Positions 39,460 to 42,000 of a stretch of 42,000 nucleotides of DNA are shown one piece after another. Under the pieces are notes generated by a model. It did not search any database. It was not told the origin of the DNA and saw only the letters and a list, made by a program, of their open reading frames with translations. The DNA lies in contig CAOJUB010000015.1 of assembly GCA_948443805.1 (NCBI GenBank), positions 1-42,000 on the forward strand, given 5' to 3'. A program made the translations under genes and the position numbers. This DNA comes from an uncultured Clostridia bacterium (GTDB lineage Bacteria > Bacillota > Clostridia > Oscillospirales > UBA644). Numbering within the stretch: position 1 is the first letter of the stretch; every line of letters starts with the position of its first letter.

Positions 39460-40398
39460 TCAATTTTTCGGCCGGGAAAGGACCTCCATAATTTTCGGAA
39501 TATTAACATTTTCAAAAGTTTTCCGGATATCATCAAGCGTTTTTTCGGAAATCCTGCGGCTTTGAAAATGTCGAATATCACTACGAACCTGCTCTTCGGT
39601 ATCCGCACCGATCACAAGACTTGCAACCCCGTCAAGATCACGGATAAAGGCGATGGCCAGCTCCGCCACAGTCATGCCTTCCCGCTCGGCATATTCCCGG
39701 ATTTTCCGGATCGGACCGGCGGCATAATCGATCAGATCCCGGTCGGTAAACCGCTCCGGATCCATAAAAAACAGCCCCTGCATAAAAACGCTGCGGACAA
39801 ACACCGTGACCCCGCGCTCTTTTAGCCGGGAAATATAACCCTTCTGAATCAGGCGCTGGTCAAAAATACTCATCGGCACCTGGGTCGAAGTAAAAACATC
39901 ATAACGCAGCATATTATCGAGATCCTCTCCGGTATAAACCGAAACGCCGACCGTATCGGTCAGTCCCCGCTTGACCAGCGACTCCATGACCGGCACAATC
40001 CGGTCGCCATAGGCAATCAGGTTTTTCGCTGCGTGCAGCATAAGATTGTCAACCTTTTTAAGACCGAGCTTTTCCAGGGAAGTCTCTGCGCTCCGAATAA
40101 TTTCTCGTTCTATCTGAACCGGCTCAAATGCGGTGACATCCGGAATTTTCGTTGTAATATACGTAATTTTTCCTTAATACTGATAAAAAAAACGGCCGAG
40201 AACTTCTTCCGAATTCCCGTAGACACGGGCGGTATCAATCGAAGAAATCCCGTTATCCAAGGCGGCGGAAAGCATGGAAAAACTTTTTTTTTCGTCCGGC
40301 TGACCGCAGGTATTGTTGATGCCATAATTCATGCCAAGCTGAACCGTGCCAAGCGACATACGGGAAATGTTTTTTCCGCCGACAGTAACAAAATCCAT
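39460..40398 (-). pseudogene. Aldo/keto reductase interrupted by one in-frame TAA
   Basis: The reading frame from the ATG at 40398 encodes an aldo/keto reductase: ISRMSLGTVQLGMNYGI, then ISSIDTARVYGNSEEVLGRFF (the catalytic Asp and Tyr region). The codon at 40176-40174 is TAA. The same frame continues without shift into GKITYITTKIPDVTAFEP, LEKLGLKKVDNLMLHAAKN (catalytic Lys/His region), and TDTVGVSVYTGEDLDN to the stop at 39460. So a single ochre codon splits an otherwise complete ~312-residue protein at about residue 75. Possibilities are a recent nonsense mutation, a base error, or rare readthrough. The downstream part lacks the N-terminal barrel and is unlikely to work alone. Gene spacing of the cluster is intact. 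Confidence 0.85.
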
Positions 40399-40407
40399 CC
40401 TCCCCAC

Positions 40408-41190
40408 CTACCTTTTGCAATCTTTATCGCCGCAGGACCCGACAATTCCCAGATAATAATCCGAAAGAGCAACAACATCCGCACCGAGACTGATATAGGT
40501 ATAACCCAGATCAACAAGTTCATCCATATTGCCCGGCCCGCCGACCGTACCGGCAAATTTTCCGTATTTGCGCGCCGTTTCAGCAATCCGTTTTCTTGTT
40601 TCGGCAATCTTCGGGTTTGAAAAATCATTCGGGCAGCCGATTCCCTGGCTGAAATCCGCAGGACCGAAAAAAATCATATCAATACCGGGAAGCGCACAAA
40701 TCTCCTCTAATTCGTCCAGCGGTTCCGGATCCTCAATCTGAACAATCACCAACCGCTGTTCATTCGCCTGACGGAGATATTCATCGGCATCGACCAAACA
40801 GTATTTACCGTCGGCATTGCCGCCGTCAAGCGGCCGCCGGCCGATCGGATGAAATTTGGTATAATACACAATTTTTTTTGCTTCTTCCAGGCTCATCAAA
40901 TGCGGCACCATAATCGCCGCGGAATCGGCCTCCAGCGGATTGACCAGATCGCTGTAGCTTCCCCGCTTTACCCGGGTAACCACATCACAGTCATAATTTT
41001 TCGCTGCCCGAACGGCGTTCTCAATAAAAGACAGATCGTTTGAAATATGCTCCAGATCAACCCAGATACTGTCAAACCCGCACATAGCGGCAAGTTCCGC
41101 GTTGCGAAGATCGCTTAAATTAAGTTTGATTCCGGTTGCGACTTTCCCGCTTTTCATCCGGCGGAGAATCCGGCTTTCTCTCATCTTCAT
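40408..41190 (-). CDS. HpcH/HpaI-family aldolase
   Basis: A 260-residue class II metal-dependent aldolase of the HpcH/HpaI family (relatives include 2-keto-3-deoxy-rhamnonate aldolase and 4-hydroxy-2-oxoheptanedioate aldolase), which splits 2-keto-3-deoxy acids to pyruvate plus an aldehyde. Family motifs are GFDSIWVDLEHISND, AAIMVPHLMSLEEA, FHPIGRRPLDGGNADGKY (phosphate/substrate Arg), VIVQIEDPEPLDELEEI (metal-binding Glu) and IDMIFFGPADFSQGIG (metal-binding Asp). A strong AAGGAGG site lies 9 nt before the ATG at 41190. It lies between the SDR and the broken aldo/keto reductase, consistent with a non-phosphorylating sugar-acid route. The C-terminal Cys-containing tail SCGDKDCKR is unusual. 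Confidence 0.9.
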   Translation of the reverse strand: MKMRESRILRRMKSGKVATGIKLNLSDLRNAELAAMCGFDSIWVDLEHISNDLSFIENAVRAAKNYDCDVVTRVKRGSYSDLVNPLEADSAAIMVPHLMSLEEAKKIVYYTKFHPIGRRPLDGGNADGKYCLVDADEYLRQANEQRLVIVQIEDPEPLDELEEICALPGIDMIFFGPADFSQGIGCPNDFSNPKIAETRKRIAETARKYGKFAGTVGGPGNMDELVDLGYTYISLGADVVALSDYYLGIVGSCGDKDCKR

Positions 41191-41207
41191 ATCCTTCTTC
41201 CTCCTTT

Positions 41208-41999
41208 TTATTTTGCGGAATATCCGCCGTCAAGCGGAATAACCGCGCCGGTCATGTAAGCCGAAGCATCAGAAGCCAGATAAACCAGAAGTCCCATCAC
41301 GTCGGTATCGTTGGCCATCCGTTTCAAAAAGGTCGCGGCATAATATTTTTCCAGGAATTTCGGATCCTGCCGGTTAAAAAATCCACCCAGTGCAATGCAG
41401 TTGCAGCGCACCTGCTTCGTTCCGTAATAAGAAGCAATCAGCCGGGTCAGATTGTGCATGCCGCCCTTATGGAAAAAGTAGTCCGGCGCACCCGAAGCGT
41501 CCATTTCAGGCAGCCCTTGATACAACGTATCGTTCGACCCCAGATTTCCCATATACGAACCGATATTAATAATGCTGCCGCCTCCGATCTCCGCCATATG
41601 ATTGCCGAAAGCCCGGGTAATCATAAACAAACCGGTCGCGTTGATATGCATACTTTGTTCAAAATCATTGATATCGCCGTTAAAATCGCCCATTTTCCGG
41701 AAAACCGAATTATTCACCAGAATATCAACTTTTCCGAATTTCTGAACCATCCGGTCCCGAAGCGCAAGAATGCTCTGTTCATCCCCCTGATCGTAGCTGT
41801 CGGCATAAACGTTATCCATTCCCTGCGCTTTCAATTCTTCCACAAAGTCCTGATTGGCTTTCAGGTTTCGGGAGGCCGTGCAGACAGAGGCGCCGGCCTG
41901 CGCCAGCCCGATCACCATCTGACGTCCGTAATTTCCGCTTCCGCCGGTAACCAGCGCTACTTTTCCTGTCAGTTTAAATTGATCGAGTATATTTTTCAT
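41208..41999 (-). CDS. Short-chain dehydrogenase/reductase
   Basis: A 263-residue classical SDR. The NAD(P)-binding motif is LVTGGSGNYGRQM (TGxxxGxG pattern), VDILVNNSVF is the NNxG-type strand with Ser in place of the usual Ala-Gly, the catalytic Ser is in INIGSYMGN, and the catalytic Tyr-xxx-Lys is YFFHK. The insertion between Ser and Tyr (GSNDTLYQGLPEMDASGAPD) is longer than usual. The C-terminal VRCNCIALGGFF and SAYMTGAVIPLDGGYSAK are typical. The ATG is at the right edge, so its ribosome binding site and any upstream operon genes are outside the window. It probably oxidises a sugar or sugar acid whose product the adjacent aldolase cleaves. Confidence 0.9.
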   Translation of the reverse strand: MKNILDQFKLTGKVALVTGGSGNYGRQMVIGLAQAGASVCTASRNLKANQDFVEELKAQGMDNVYADSYDQGDEQSILALRDRMVQKFGKVDILVNNSVFRKMGDFNGDINDFEQSMHINATGLFMITRAFGNHMAEIGGGSIINIGSYMGNLGSNDTLYQGLPEMDASGAPDYFFHKGGMHNLTRLIASYYGTKQVRCNCIALGGFFNRQDPKFLEKYYAATFLKRMANDTDVMGLLVYLASDASAYMTGAVIPLDGGYSAK

Positions 42000-42000
42000 A

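Noticed and set aside
1-42000. Search for CRISPR arrays, insertion sequences, tRNA and rRNA genes
   Set aside because: I saw no regularly spaced repeats, transposase-like proteins with terminal repeats, or tRNA/rRNA signatures by reading. A tRNAscan or Infernal run would be more sensitive.

Overview
The window reads as chromosome of an anaerobic, fermentative Firmicute, most likely a Clostridia-class gut-type bacterium. The support is a one-piece pyruvate:ferredoxin oxidoreductase, a trimeric HydABC-type [FeFe]-hydrogenase, a GTP-type PEP carboxykinase, strong AGGAGG ribosome binding sites, near-consensus sigma-A promoters (TTGACA-17-TATAAT) and moderate GC. I cannot name the species. I saw no tRNA, rRNA, CRISPR array, transposase or prophage gene.

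Layout. 1-3142 (minus): start of an AraC-type regulator cut by the window edge, then a compact set (SLOG protein, YbaK deacylase, TSUP exporter, S66 carboxypeptidase). 3211-10244 (minus): PFOR with its own promoter, a 60-residue unknown, a NahK-type sugar kinase, and a membrane-anchored D,D-carboxypeptidase relative whose three catalytic motifs are eroded. 10303-14187: a tRNA-dihydrouridine synthase fired divergently from the carboxypeptidase relative, a ThuA-domain protein, a secreted trigger-factor-like lipoprotein and a YdcZ-type transporter. 14211-16331: an M14-fold protein without its zinc ligands, divergent from a Nudix hydrolase plus a LexA-like repressor without its Ser/Lys dyad. A perfect 13-bp inverted repeat and a foldable leader lie between them.

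16412-24885 (plus) is the hydrogenase locus. The structural genes are HydC (NuoE-like), HydB (NuoF-like) and HydA. Between HydC and HydB lie seven small genes forming a probable sensing/signalling module: two DRTGG proteins, two HATPase proteins, a PHP phosphoesterase, an H-cluster protein with a sensory-type active site, and a thioredoxin-like [2Fe-2S] protein. With PFOR this supports pyruvate fermentation to acetyl-CoA, CO2 and H2, with reduced ferredoxin and NADH jointly reoxidised at HydABC.

25007-26410 encodes a secreted, membrane-anchored Cys-motif protein. 26527-35676 is a long co-directional run: recA, recX, rimO, pgsA, cysS, recG, an MGDG-synthase-type glycosyltransferase, a PlsY-like acyltransferase and a small Cys-rich protein. 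It joins DNA repair to membrane-lipid synthesis. A visibly AT-richer acetyltransferase gene (35848-36297) sits between two terminators and looks acquired. 36409-38175 is PEP carboxykinase.

38471-41999 (minus) is a catabolic set of SDR dehydrogenase, HpcH/HpaI aldolase, aldo/keto reductase and Gfo/Idh/MocA dehydrogenase, probably for a sugar or sugar acid. Its aldo/keto reductase is interrupted by one in-frame TAA. The most unusual feature of the window is three apparent pseudoenzymes (LexA-like, M14-like and D,D-carboxypeptidase-like). Two of them flank the same palindromic promoter region.
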